Source: Cordylochernes scorpioides
Lineage: Eukaryota; Arthropoda; Arachnida; Pseudoscorpiones; Chernetidae
Length of the DNA: 64,000 nucleotides
NCBI GenBank assembly: GCA_030710605.1
Contig: CP092868.1
Coordinates: 27,903,798-27,967,797 of the forward strand
Reading direction: 5' to 3'
Below are positions 1 through 10,880 of this stretch, in pieces. The notes under the pieces are model-generated. The model saw only the letters and a program-made list of their open reading frames with translations, was not told where the DNA came from and ran no database searches. Made by a program: the position numbers and the translations under genes. Position 1 is the first letter of the stretch. Every line of letters starts with the position of its first letter.

Positions 1-417
1 TCCTCGATACCCTTAACGGAAAAGGAGGAAAGGATGTTAGCATTGGGGTTACATTACGTTCCTCCCGACAAGCCCGACATACCCAGGTTAATAGCAGGAG
101 TGGAAGGTGCACTCAAAAACCTCAACCATATGGAAACCCTCAGGATTAGACACGCAGTCACCCAGGTCTTGCGCAGGCCCTATCACCCAGTGTCATATAC
201 CCGGGATCATCGCCCTCTTATCCACAAGCTAAAAAAGACTAGTTCGCTGGTCATCACCAAAGCAGACAAGGGAAACCAGACGGTGTTGATGGATGGAGCT
301 GATTACGAAGGAAAAATGATGAGCATACTCGCTGACACATCCACTTTTACGAATATCCCAACATCTGCGAAAGACGCCATGGTCACAAGTGCTACAAGTC
401 ATCACTTAGGAACTTGA
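1..417 (+). pseudogene. PLE ORF, N-terminal RT part (partial)
   Basis: The frame is open from the first base of the window and stops at TGA 415-417. The motif KADKGNQTVLMD is the conserved first block of PLE reverse transcriptases. The frame stops inside the RT domain, and the next ATG (417-419) overlaps this stop by one base in the other frame. All four units share this break, so it is older than the array, or it is a real stop-restart arrangement. The upstream part of the protein is outside the window. Confidence 0.8.
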
Positions 418-1364
418 TGAAGGCGAAGCTGATCACCAAGGAACAATTGACTCAGTTCACCGGTTCCCTCACACGGGATGCATACATATATGGTGCTCCT
501 AAAATACACAAGTCTGGGGTACCACTCCGACCCATCATAGCATACCGCCTCTCCCCGGCACACACTTTAGCTAAATATCTGGCCCAGCTATTGTCCCCCA
601 TCATGAAGAACAATCCTAACCAATACAACATCACGCACCCACCCAGTTTTATTCAAGAGATCACACAAATGCAGCCACCCGCACATCACACTATGGTTTC
701 ATTTGATGTCACAGCGCTATACCTCTCCCTTCCACACGCCCTCATTTTAAACAAATTACAGTCCTTTCTCAAGTCAGCAGGTATTCAAGATCAAACAATA
801 ACCCTGATAACCCAGCTAACGTCCTTATGTCTTTCCATTAGTACCTTTACATTTAACCACCAGCATTATAAGCAGATCAGAGGCACCCCAATGGGCAGCC
901 CTCTTTCATCCATAGTTGCTGAAGTCGTGATGGGGTCCTTGGACCAGTGGATCAATCAGACGCATTCTTCCGACATCCATTATTGGAGGAGGTATGTGGA
1001 CGACATCTTCTGTATACTCAAACCGAATAAGCTCCAACCTATTCTTAACACTCTAGATTCCTTTCACGCAGACATCAAATTTACATATGAAACAGAAACA
1101 AACCTAGTATTACCTTTTCTGGACATCCTAATTATTCGCACTCCACACAGATTACACACAACAGTTCATCACAAAAAGAATATCCCACCCCTATACACCC
1201 ATTTCTCCTCAAATAGCCCGGTAGCCTATAAAATAAATACAGTCAGGACCTTAACCAAAAGAATACACACGCATTGCTCATTACCTATATTCAAAGCCAT
1301 AGAAAAAAAACAGAATTACCACCCTTCTAACCACTGCAGGATACCCGGGAAAATTCATAGATAA
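417..1364 (+). pseudogene. PLE reverse transcriptase core
   Basis: Contains the PLE-type palm: YGAPKIHKSGVPLRPI near residue 25, then FDVTALYLSLP, GTPMGSPLSSIVAEVVM and the catalytic YVDD (RRYVDDIFCIL) near residue 195. It copies RNA into DNA for transposition. The start is the ATG at 417; the preceding in-frame TTG is not a likely start. The frame is lost at the A8 run (1303-1310), after which the protein reads out of frame until 1364. The native linker resumes in another frame at about 1312. Confidence 0.85.
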
Positions 1365-1884
1365 ACACACGTTTGATCCCACTGCTCCGAGGACCTCCAC
1401 GACTTATAGAGCAGTTTGCTATCTTCCATATTCCTCGTTCTCTGTTACCATATCCAGAATCCTTCGCCCATATTGCATCCAGGTTTATTTTAACAGCCCC
1501 CCCCCCCCCAATCTTGCTGCCCTTCTCAGGAATCCTATCACCAAAGCAGACACACCCAGCAATCCCATCCACTCCACCGGAGCAGTATACGCGGTTTCTT
1601 GCCAGGATTGCCCAGCCTCCTATGTGGGGGAGACTGGCAGAACCGCGTACATCAGAATCACCGAACACAAACGAAACATAAACAATAGAGACCCGAAGTC
1701 ACTTATATACCAACACATTTCAAACACTGGCCATAACTTTAACTTAGATCACCCCAAAGTCCTATATCAACACATAAACAATAAGCAGCACAGATTGGTA
1801 CTGGAATCCATCATATCATCACAAACAAACAGCATCAATAGGAAAATAGATCTACCGGAAATATATCATATAATATCTCAATAG
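1312..1884 (+). pseudogene. PLE linker plus GIY-YIG endonuclease
   Basis: In this frame the linker (TTAGYPGKFIDKHTFDP...) crosses a 13-C tract at 1497-1509 without a stop and reaches the endonuclease. The endonuclease shows VYAVSCQDC followed by YVGETGR and ITEHKRN, as expected of a PLE GIY-YIG nuclease that nicks target DNA. A Cys pair (CQDC) lies between the two parts of the active-site motif. It ends at TAG 1882-1884. There is no start codon of its own; it would need to be joined to the RT frame. Confidence 0.8.
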
Positions 1885-2328
1885 TTATCCCGCGATATGC
1901 TCTGGTGTGTGGTCGGGTTGGAGTGGTCCCCTGCTTGGCTTTTCTGTGTTGAGGTTTTTAAATTATACTGGTTTTAAGCTTTGCAAATTTTAAAGTGTCA
2001 CACTACTTGCATACAGTGAATATCATAATTTTACTTAACTTTTAGCGTATATTTTCCAAAAAATTTTATCTAAATTTTAAAAATCTTTAAGTTCATTTGC
2101 ATAGTTTTATTTTATATTTCATAGTCATAATTTCTATTTCTATATTAATTATATTTGAAATATCACTTCGCATGTAAATTTATATGTTGTATATAATGGC
2201 TCAAGCGCGCTTATACCCTGTTAGTATAGTCATACTAGCCACGCCTGTTGAAGAACCGAAAGGTTCGAAAGCTAGCACAAGTACAATAAAAGAAGCTCCT
2301 TCGTAAAAACTTGTGATTCGTTATACAA
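1885..2328 (+). other. PLE 3' non-coding region
   Basis: About 440 bp with no open frame. It starts GC-balanced, becomes AT-rich, and ends with a hairpin-rich GC patch (2200-2275) containing the hammerhead-like motif. The same block ends each unit (4739-5182, 7585-8028, 10438-10880). Confidence 0.7.
2222..2302 (+). ncRNA. hammerhead-like motif, PLE unit 1
   Basis: CTGTTGA (2245-2251), AG, a 4-bp stem AACC/GGTT closed by a GAAA loop (2254-2265), then CGAAA (2266-2270). This matches the order of the type I hammerhead core found in PLEs, except that the conserved A at position 6 is T. AGCT at 2270-2273 can pair with AGCT at 2294-2297. Just upstream is an 8-bp hairpin (GTTAGTAT/ATACTAGC). A good stem I is not evident, so activity is doubtful. 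Confidence 0.4.
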
Positions 2329-2387
2329 TTGTACCAATTATACGGAGTTTACCTGTAGAAATTTATGCCTTAGTCGCTTTCACGGTC

Positions 2388-3266
2388 ATGAGCCACCCAA
2401 ATTCCGATTGTTCCTTTTACCTACGCCAGCTCAGAAAGAAATCGTCACAACTGTCAAGATGGAGGTGTCACCTGCGCTTCAACCGAATATGCAAGGACCA
2501 CCAGTTCATCCCACCGTCCCTCCGAATCAAAGACCCGGTAAGGAACCCTTTCTCAGAAAAGATAACAAAGAAGTACCAGTGGGACCTGTTAGAGTCCAGA
2601 ATCCAGGGATGTCACTCCAATATCAGGATCATATCTACGACAGTGAAGGGCCTCATATTTCACATTCGCCAACTCCTTCCCATGGCAGAATTCACCGAAG
2701 TAATCATGTCCATCACTAGAGACATCCAACGCAAAGAAAAGATCCTTACAGGCAGGCAACAAACAAAGATGTCATATTGGGTAAAGAAATACCAGTTCCC
2801 GCAGTCCGCAGCATTTCCAAACAATTCATCTAACGGAATAGTTAACTTGTCCTCGATACCCTTAACGGAAAAGGAGGAAAGGATGTTAGCATTGGGGTTA
2901 CATTACGTTCCTCCCGACAAGCCCGACATACCCAGGTTAATAGCAGGAGTGGAAGGTGCACTCAAAAACCTCAACCATATGGAAACCCTCAGGATTAGAC
3001 ACGCAGTCACCCAGGTCTTGCGCAGGCCCTATCACCCAGTGTCATATACCCGGGATCATCGCCCTCTTATCCACAAGCTAAAAAAGACTAGTTCGCTGGT
3101 CATCACCAAAGCAGACAAGGGAAACCAGACGGTGTTGATGGATGGAGCTGATTACGAAGGAAAAATGATGAGCATACTCGCTGACACATCCACTTTTACG
3201 AATATCCCAACATCTGCGAAAGACGCCATGGTCACAAGTGCTACAAGTCATCACTTAGGAACTTGA
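2388..3266 (+). pseudogene. PLE ORF, N-terminal domain and start of RT (unit 2)
   Basis: The start is the first ATG (2388); upstream in-frame codons lack an ATG. The N-terminal 100 residues are basic and rich in Arg and Lys, with no domain I recognise. The segment KKTSSLVITKADKGNQ near residue 240 is the first PLE RT block. It ends at TGA 3264-3266, overlapping the ATG of the next ORF (TGATG). Confidence 0.75.
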
Positions 3267-4180
3267 TGAAGGCGAAGCTGATCACCAAGGAACAATTGAC
3301 TCAGTTCACCGGTTCCCTCACACGGGATGCATACATATATGGTGCTCCTAAAATACACAAGTCTGGGGTACCACTCCGACCCATCATAGCATACCGCCTC
3401 TCCCCGGCACACACTTTAGCTAAATATCTGGCCCAGCTATTGTCCCCCATCATGAAGAACAATCCTAACCAATACAACATCACGCACCCACCCAGTTTTA
3501 TTCAAGAGATCACACAAATGCAGCCACCCGCACATCACACTATGGTTTCATTTGATGTCACAGCGCTATACCTCTCCCTTCCACACGCCCTCATTTTAAA
3601 CAAATTACAGTCCTTTCTCAAGTCAGCAGGTATTCAAGATCAAACAATAACCCTGATAACCCAGCTAACGTCCTTATGTCTTTCCATTAGTACCTTTACA
3701 TTTAACCACCAGCATTATAAGCAGATCAGAGGCACCCCAATGGGCAGCCCTCTTTCATCCATAGTTGCTGAAGTCGTGATGGGGTCCTTGGACCAGTGGA
3801 TCAATCAGACGCATTCTTCCGACATCCATTATTGGAGGAGGTATGTGGACGACATCTTCTGTATACTCAAACCGAATAAGCTCCAACCTATTCTTAACAC
3901 TCTAGATTCCTTTCACGCAGACATCAAATTTACATATGAAACAGAAACAAACCTAGTATTACCTTTTCTGGACATCCTAATTATTCGCACTCCACACAGA
4001 TTACACACAACAGTTCATCACAAAAAGAATATCCCACCCCTATACACCCATTTCTCCTCAAATAGCCCGGTAGCCTATAAAATAAATACAGTCAGGACCT
4101 TAACCAAAAGAATACACACGCATTGCTCATTACCTATATTCAAAGCCATAGAAAAAAAAACAGAATTACCACCCTTCTAA
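3266..4180 (+). pseudogene. PLE reverse transcriptase core (unit 2)
   Basis: Same RT core as unit 1 with YVDD intact. The A-run at 4150-4158 has nine A here rather than eight, so the wrong-frame tail after the RT is different and shorter (ends ...TELPPF). Neither eight nor nine A restores the linker frame. Confidence 0.85.
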
Positions 4181-4363
4181 CCACTGCAGGATACCCGGGA
4201 AAATTCATAGATAAACACACGTTTGATCCCACTGCTCCGAGGACCTCCACGACTTATAGAGCAGTTTGCTATCTTCCATATTCCTCGTTCTCTGTTACCA
4301 TATCCAGAATCCTTCGCCCATATTGCATCCAGGTTTATTTTAACAGCCCCCCCCCCCCCCCCC

Positions 4364-4738
4364 AATCTTGCTGCCCTTCTCAGGAATCCTATCACCAAAG
4401 CAGACACACCCAGCAATCCCATCCACTCCACCGGAGCAGTATACGCGGTTTCTTGCCAGGATTGCCCAGCCTCCTATGTGGGGGAGACTGGCAGAACCGC
4501 GTACATCAGAATCACCGAACACAAACGAAACATAAACAATAGAGACCCGAAGTCACTTATATACCAACACATTTCAAACACTGGCCATAACTTTAACTTA
4601 GATCACCCCAAAGTCCTATATCAACACATAAACAATAAGCAGCACAGATTGGTACTGGAATCCATCATATCATCACAAACAAACAGCATCAATAGGAAAA
4701 TAGTTCTACCGGAAATATATCATATAATATCTCAATAG
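4364..4738 (+). pseudogene. PLE GIY-YIG endonuclease (unit 2)
   Basis: 125 codons from the end of the C-tract to TAG, with VYAVSCQDC and YVGETGR. The 17-C tract puts the native linker out of frame with the nuclease. A longer open frame, 4223-4738, does join through the C-tract, but its part before the tract is a non-native frame. Confidence 0.75.
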
Positions 4739-5098
4739 TTATCCCGCGATATGCTCTGGTGTGTGGTCGGGTTGGAGTGGTCCCCTGCTTGGCTTTTCTG
4801 TGTTGAGGTTTTTAAATTATACTGGTTTTAAGCTTTGCAAATTTTAAAGTGTCACACTACTTGCATACAGTGAATATCATAATTTTACTTAACTTTTAGC
4901 GTATATTTTCCAAAAAATTTTATCTAAATTTTAAAAATCTTTAAGTTCATTTGCATAGTTTTATTTTATATTTCATAGTCATAATTTCTATTTCTATATT
5001 AATTATATTTGAAATATCACTTCGCATGTAAATTTATATGTTGTATATAATGGCTCAAGCGCGCTTATACCCTGTTAGTATAGTCATACTAGCCACGC

Positions 5099-5156
5099 CT
5101 GTTGAAGAACCGAAAGGTTCGAAAGCTAGCACAAGTACAATAAAAGAAGCTCCTTC
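5099..5156 (+). ncRNA. hammerhead-like motif, PLE unit 2
   Basis: Same sequence as at 2245 in unit 1, including the T at core position 6. Confidence 0.4.
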
Positions 5157-5241
5157 GTAAAAACTTGTGATTCGTTATACAATTGTACCAATTATACGGA
5201 GTTTACCTGTAGAAATTTATGCCTTAGTCGCTTTCACGGTC

Positions 5242-6118
5242 ATGAGCCACCCAAATTCCGATTGTTCCTTTTACCTACGCCAGCTCAGAAAGAAATCGTC
5301 ACAACTGTCAAGATGGAGGTGTCACCTGCGCTTCAACCGAATATGCAAGGACCACCAGTTCATCCACCGTCCCTCCGAATCAAAGACCCGGTAAGGAACC
5401 CTTTCTCAGAAAAGATAACAAAGAAGTACCAGTGGGACCTGTTAGAGTCCAGAATCCAGGGATGTCACTCCAATATCAGGATCATATCTACGACAGTGAA
5501 GGGCCTCATATTTCACATTCGCCAACTCCTTCCATGGCAGAATTCACCGAAGTAATCATGTCCATCACTAGAGACATCCAACGCAAAGAAAAGATCCTTA
5601 CAGGCAGGCAACAAACAAAGATGTCATATTGGGTAAAGAAATACCAGTTCCCGCAGTCCGCAGCATTTCCAAACAATTCATCTAACGGAATAGTTAACTT
5701 GTCCTCGATACCCTTAACGGAAAAGGAGGAAAGGATGTTAGCATTGGGGTTACATTACGTTCCTCCCGACAAGCCCGACATACCCAGGTTAATAGCAGGA
5801 GTGGAAGGTGCACTCAAAAACCTCAACCATATGGAAACCCTCAGGATTAGACACGCAGTCACCCAGGTCTTGCGCAGGCCCTATCACCCAGTGTCATATA
5901 CCCGGGATCATCGCCCTCTTATCCACAAGCTAAAAAAGACTAGTTCGCTGGTCATCATCAAAGCAGACAAGGGAAACCAGACGGTGTTGATGGATGGAGC
6001 TGATTACGAAGGAAAAATGATGAGCATACTCGCTGACACATCCACTTTTACGAATATCCCAACATCTGCGAAAGACGCCATGGTCACAAGTGCTACAAGT
6101 CATCACTTAGGAACTTGA
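5242..6118 (+). pseudogene. PLE N-terminal ORF with two 1-base losses (unit 3)
   Basis: The ATG at 5242 opens the same protein as in unit 2, but one C is missing in the CCC of the CATCCC site (about 5366) and one in TTCCCATGG (about 5535). The protein is therefore read in pieces in three frames, and the last piece (5432-6118) holds KADKGNQ and ends in the same TGATG overlap. It also has T-to-I in the RT block (VIIKADKGN), shared with unit 4. Confidence 0.75.
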
Positions 6119-7064
6119 TGAAGGCGAAGCTGATCACCAAGGAACAATTGACTCAGTTCACCGGTTCCCTCACACGGATGCATACATATATGGTGCTCCT
6201 AAAATACACAAGTCTGGGGTACCACTCCGACCCATCATAGCATACCGCCTCTCCCCGGCACACACTTTAGCTAAATATCTGGCCCAGCTATTGTCCCCCA
6301 TCATGAAGAACAATCCTAACCAATACAACATCACGCACCCACCCAGTTTTATTCAAGAGATCACACAAATGCAGCCACCCGCACATCACACTATGGTTTC
6401 ATTTGATGTCACAGCGCTATACCTCTCCCTTCCACACGCCCTCATTTTAAACAAATTACAGTCCTTTCTCAAGTCAGCAGGTATTCAAGATCAAACAATA
6501 ACCCTGATAACCCAGCTAACGTCCTTATGTCTTTCCATTAGTACCTTTACATTTAACCACCAGCATTATAAGCAGATCAGAGGCACCCCAATGGGCAGCC
6601 CTCTTTCATCCATAGTTGCTGAAGTCGTGATGGGGTCCTTGGACCAGTGGATCAATCAGACGCATTCTTCCGACATCCATTATTGGAGGAGGTATGTGGA
6701 CGACATCTTCTGTATACTCAAACCGAATAAGCTCCAACCTATTCTTAACACTCTAGATTCCTTTCACGCAGACATCAAATTTACATATGAAACAGAAACA
6801 AACCTAGTATTACCTTTTCTGGACATCCTAATTATTCGCACTCCACACAGATTACACACAACAGTTCATCACAAAAAGAATATCCCACCCCTATACACCC
6901 ATTTCTCCTCAAATAGCCCGGTAGCCTATAAAATAAATACAGTCAGGACCTTAACCAAAAGAATACACACGCATTGCTCATTACCTATATTCAAAGCCAT
7001 AGAAAAAAAACAGAATTACCACCCTTCTAACCACTGCAGGATACCCGGGAAAATTCATAGATAA
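6118..7064 (+). pseudogene. PLE reverse transcriptase core, frameshifted (unit 3)
   Basis: One G is lost in the CACACGGG site (about 6177), breaking the frame about 20 codons after the ATG. From about 6180 the native frame stays open through YVDD until 7064. It is otherwise the same RT as in unit 1. Confidence 0.8.
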
Positions 7065-7584
7065 ACACACGTTTGATCCCACTGCTCCGAGGACCTCCAC
7101 GACTTATAGAGCAGTTTGCTATCTTCCATATTCCTCGTTCTCTGTTACCATATCCAGAATCCTTCGCCCATATTGCATCCAGGTTTATTTTAACAGCCCC
7201 CCCCCCCCCAATCTTGCTGCCCTTCTCAGGAATCCTATCACCAAAGCAGACACACCCAGCAATCCCATCCACTCCACCGGAGCAGTATACGCGGTTTCTT
7301 GCCAGGATTGCCCAGCCTCCTATGTGGGGGAGACTGGCAGAACCGCGTACATCAGAATCACCGAACACAAACGAAACATAAACAATAGAGACCCGAAGTC
7401 ACTTATATACCAACACATTTCAAACACTGGCCATAACTTTAACTTAGATCACCCCAAAGTCCTATATCAACACATAAACAATAAGCAGCACAGATTGGTA
7501 CTGGAATCCATCATATCATCACAAACAAACAGCATCAATAGGAAAATAGTTCTACCGGAAATATATCATATAATATCTCAATAG
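7012..7584 (+). pseudogene. PLE linker plus GIY-YIG endonuclease (unit 3)
   Basis: As in unit 1, the 13-C tract keeps the linker and nuclease in one frame. It carries VLPE where units 1 and 4 carry DLPE near the C-terminus, matching unit 2. Confidence 0.78.
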
Positions 7585-7944
7585 TTATCCCGCGATATGC
7601 TCTGGTGTGTGGTCGGGTTGGAGTGGTCCCCTGCTTGGCTTTTCTGTGTTGAGGTTTTTAAATTATACTGGTTTTAAGCTTTGCAAATTTTAAAGTGTCA
7701 CACTACTTGCATACAGTGAATATCATAATTTTACTTAACTTTTAGCGTATATTTTCCAAAAAATTTTATCTAAATTTTAAAAATCTTTAAGTTCATTTGC
7801 ATAGTTTTATTTTATATTTCATAGTCATAATTTCTATTTCTATATTAATTATATTTGAAATATCACTTCGCATGTAAATTTATATGTTGTATATAATGGC
7901 TCAAGCGCGCTTATACCCTGTTAGTATAGTCATACTAGCCACGC

Positions 7945-8002
7945 CTGTTGAAGAACCGAAAGGTTCGAAAGCTAGCACAAGTACAATAAAAGAAGCTCCT
8001 TC
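7945..8002 (+). ncRNA. hammerhead-like motif, PLE unit 3
   Basis: Same motif as unit 1, unchanged. Confidence 0.4.
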
Positions 8003-8087
8003 GTAAAAACTTGTGATTCGTTATACAATTGTACCAATTATACGGAGTTTACCTGTAGAAATTTATGCCTTAGTCGCTTTCACGGTC

Positions 8088-8966
8088 ATGAGCCACCCAA
8101 ATTCCGATTGTTCCTTTTACCTACGCCAGCTCAGAAAGAAATCGTCACAACTGTCAAGATGGAGGTGTCACCTGCGCTTCAACCGAATATGCAAGGACCA
8201 CCAGTTCATCCCACCGTCCCTCCGAATCAAAGACCCGGTAAGGAACCCTTTCTCAGAAAAGATAACAAAGAAGTACCAGTGGGACCTGTTAGAGTCCAGA
8301 ATCCAGGGATGTCACTCCAATATCAGGATCATATCTACGACAGTGAAGGGCCTCATATTTCACATTCGCCAACTCCTTCCCATGGCAGAATTCACCGAAG
8401 TAATCATGTCCATCACTAGAGACATCCAACGCAAAGAAAAGATCCTTACAGGCAGGCAACAAACAAAGATGTCATATTGGGTAAAGAAATACCAGTTCCC
8501 GCAGTCCGCAGCATTTCCAAACAATTCATCTAACGGAATAGTTAACTTGTCCTCGATACCCTTAACGGAAAAGGAGGAAAGGATGTTAGCATTGGGGTTA
8601 CATTACGTTCCTCCCGACAAGCCCGACATACCCAGGTTAATAGCAGGAGTGGAAGGTGCACTCAAAAACCTCAACCATATGGAAACCCTCAGGATTAGAC
8701 ACGCAGTCACCCAGGTCTTGCGCAGGCCCTATCACCCAGTGTCATATACCCGGGATCATCGCCCTCTTATCCACAAGCTAAAAAAGACTAGTTCGCTGGT
8801 CATCATCAAAGCAGACAAGGGAAACCAGACGGTGTTGATGGATGGAGCTGATTACGAAGGAAAAATGATGAGCATACTCGCTGACACATCCACTTTTACG
8901 AATATCCCAACATCTGCGAAAGACGCCAAGGTCACAAGTGCTACAAGTCATCACTTAGGAACTTGA
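8088..8966 (+). pseudogene. PLE ORF, N-terminal domain and start of RT (unit 4)
   Basis: Open from the ATG at 8088 to TGA 8964-8966, like unit 2. It has the unit 3 variant VIIKADKGN and a private change of the Met in KDAMV to Lys. It ends in the TGATG overlap. Confidence 0.75.
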
Positions 8967-9912
8967 TGAAGGCGAAGCTGATCACCAAGGAACAATTGAC
9001 TCAGTTCACCGGTTCCCTCACACGGGATGCATACATATATGGTGCTCCTAAATACACAAGTCTGGGGTACCACTCCGACCCATCATAGCATACCGCCTCT
9101 CCCCGGCACACACTTTAGCTAAATATCTGGCCCAGCTATTGTCCCCCATCATGAAGAACAATCCTAACCAATACAACATCACGCACCCACCCAGTTTTAT
9201 TCAAGAGATCACACAAATGCAGCCACCCGCACATCACACTATGGTTTCATTTGATGTCACAGCGCTATACCTCTCCCTTCCACACGCCCTCATTTTAAAC
9301 AAATTACAGTCCTTTCTCAAGTCAGCAGGTATTCAAGATCAAACAATAACCCTGATAACCCAGCTAACGTCCTTATGTCTTTCCATTAGTACCTTTACAT
9401 TTAACCACCAGCATTATAAGCAGATCAGAGGCACCCCAATGGGCAGCCCTCTTTCATCCATAGTTGCTGAAGTCGTGATGGGGTCCTTGGACCAGTGGAT
9501 CAGTCAGACGCATTCTTCCGACATCCTTTATTGGAGGAGGTATGTGGACGACATCTTCTGTATACTCAAACCGAATAAGCTCCAACCTATTCTTAACACT
9601 CTAGATTCCTTTCACGCAGACATCAAATTTACATATGAAACAGAAACAAACCTAGTATTACCTTTTCTGGACATCCTAATTATTCGCACTCCACACAGAT
9701 TACACACAACAGTTCATCACAAAAAGAATATCCCACCCCTATACACCCATTTCTCCTCAAATAGCCCGGTAGCCTATAAAATAAATACAGTCAGGACCTT
9801 AACCAAAAGAATACACACGCATTGCTCATTACCTATATTCAAAGCCATAGAAAAAAAACAGAATTACCACCCTTCTAACCACTGCAGGATACCCGGGAAA
9901 ATTCATAGATAA
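8966..9912 (+). pseudogene. PLE reverse transcriptase core, frameshifted (unit 4)
   Basis: One A is missing in the CCTAAAATACAC site (about 9050), so the frame breaks soon after the ATG and resumes as an open frame to 9912. YVDD is intact. The residues before it read SQTHSSDILYWRRYVDD, with two private changes. Confidence 0.8.
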
Positions 9913-10062
9913 ACACACGTTTGATCCCACTGCTCCGAGGACCTCCACGACTTATAGAGCAGTTTGCTATCTTCCATATTCCTCGTTCTCTGTTACCATA
10001 TCCAGAATCCTTCGCCCATATTGCATCCAGGTTTATTTTAACAGCCCCCCCCCCCCCCCCCC

Positions 10063-10437
10063 AATCTTGCTGCCCTTCTCAGGAATCCTATCACCAAAGC
10101 AGACACACCCAGCAATCCCATCCACTCCACCGGAGCAGTATACGCGGTTTCTTGCCAGGATTGCCCAGCCTCCTATGTGGGGGAGACTGGCAGAACCGCG
10201 TACATCAGAATCACCGAACACAAACGAAACATAAACAATAGAGACCCGAAGTCACTTATATACCAACACATTTCAAACACTGGCCATAACTTTAACTTAG
10301 ATCACCCCAAAGTCCTATATCAACACATAAACAATAAGCAGCACAGATTGGTACTGGAATCCATCATATCATCACAAACAAACAGCATCAATAGGAAAAT
10401 AGATCTACCGGAAATATATCATATAATATCTCAATAG
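10063..10437 (+). pseudogene. PLE GIY-YIG endonuclease (unit 4)
   Basis: 125 codons from the end of the 18-C tract to the stop, with VYAVSCQDC and YVGETGR. The C-tract places the linker out of frame. Confidence 0.75.
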
Positions 10438-10796
10438 TTATCCCGCGATATGCTCTGGTGTGTGGTCGGGTTGGAGTGGTCCCCTGCTTGGCTTTTCTGT
10501 GTTGAGGTTTTTAAATTATACTGGTTTTAAGATTTGCAAATTTTAAAGTGTCACACTACTTGCATACAGTGAATATCATAATTTTACTTAACTTTTAGCG
10601 TATATTTTCCAAAAATTTTATCTAAATTTTAAAAATCTTTAAGTTCATTTGCATAGTTTTATTTTATATTTCATAGTCATAATTCCTATTTCTATATTAA
10701 TTATATTTGAAATATCACTTCGCATGTAAATTTATATGTTGTATATAATGGCTCAAGCGCGCTTATACCCTGTTAGTATAGTCATACTAGCCACGC

Positions 10797-10854
10797 CTGT
10801 TGAAGAACCGAAAGGTTCGAAAGCTAGCACAAGTACAATAAAAGAAGCTCCTTC
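10797..10854 (+). ncRNA. hammerhead-like motif, PLE unit 4
   Basis: Same motif as unit 1, close to the outer end of the array. Confidence 0.4.
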
Positions 10855-10880
10855 GTAAAAACTTGTGATTCGTTATACAA

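Larger units (their letters stand above)
1..2328 (+). mobile_element. Penelope-like element, unit 1 of tandem array (5' cut by window)
   Basis: First of four head-to-tail units. Its 5' part lies outside the window; it runs to the junction where the next unit starts. It carries part of the reverse transcriptase, a linker, a GIY-YIG endonuclease and about 440 bp of AT-rich 3' non-coding sequence. The right limit is set by comparison with unit 4, whose last PLE bases are at 10880, after which unrelated DNA begins. PLEs are retroelements that often sit in tandem. The unit matches units 2-4 almost base for base, so the array is recent or has been homogenised. Confidence 0.9.
2329..5182 (+). mobile_element. 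Penelope-like element, unit 2 (complete)
   Basis: Complete unit of about 2854 bp. Its first bases directly follow the end of unit 1 with no spacer. It holds an N-terminal ORF, RT core, linker, GIY-YIG endonuclease and 3' non-coding block with the hammerhead-like motif at 5099. It has the 17-C tract (4347-4363) and a 9-A tract, unlike the 13-C/8-A state of units 1 and 3. Confidence 0.9.
5183..8028 (+). mobile_element. Penelope-like element, unit 3 (complete)
   Basis: About 2846 bp, slightly shorter because of several single-base losses in short homopolymers (C at about 5366, C at about 5535, G at about 6177). 13-C tract at 7197-7209. Ends at the same junction sequence as units 1 and 2. Confidence 0.9.
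8029..10880 (+). mobile_element. Penelope-like element, unit 4 (array end)
   Basis: Last unit; PLE sequence stops at 10880 and unrelated AT-rich DNA follows, which fixes the element's 3' end. 18-C tract at 10045-10062. It has more private substitutions than the others (N-to-S and H-to-L just before YVDD, M-to-K before the ORF1 stop, one A lost near 10615). Confidence 0.9.

Noticed and set aside
452-634. Minus-strand ORF repeated in PLE units
   Set aside because: Antisense shadow of the RT coding frame.
1327-1668. Minus-strand 113-codon ORF with a Gly run
   Set aside because: Antisense reading of the poly-C tract and linker; not conserved in units with other tract lengths.
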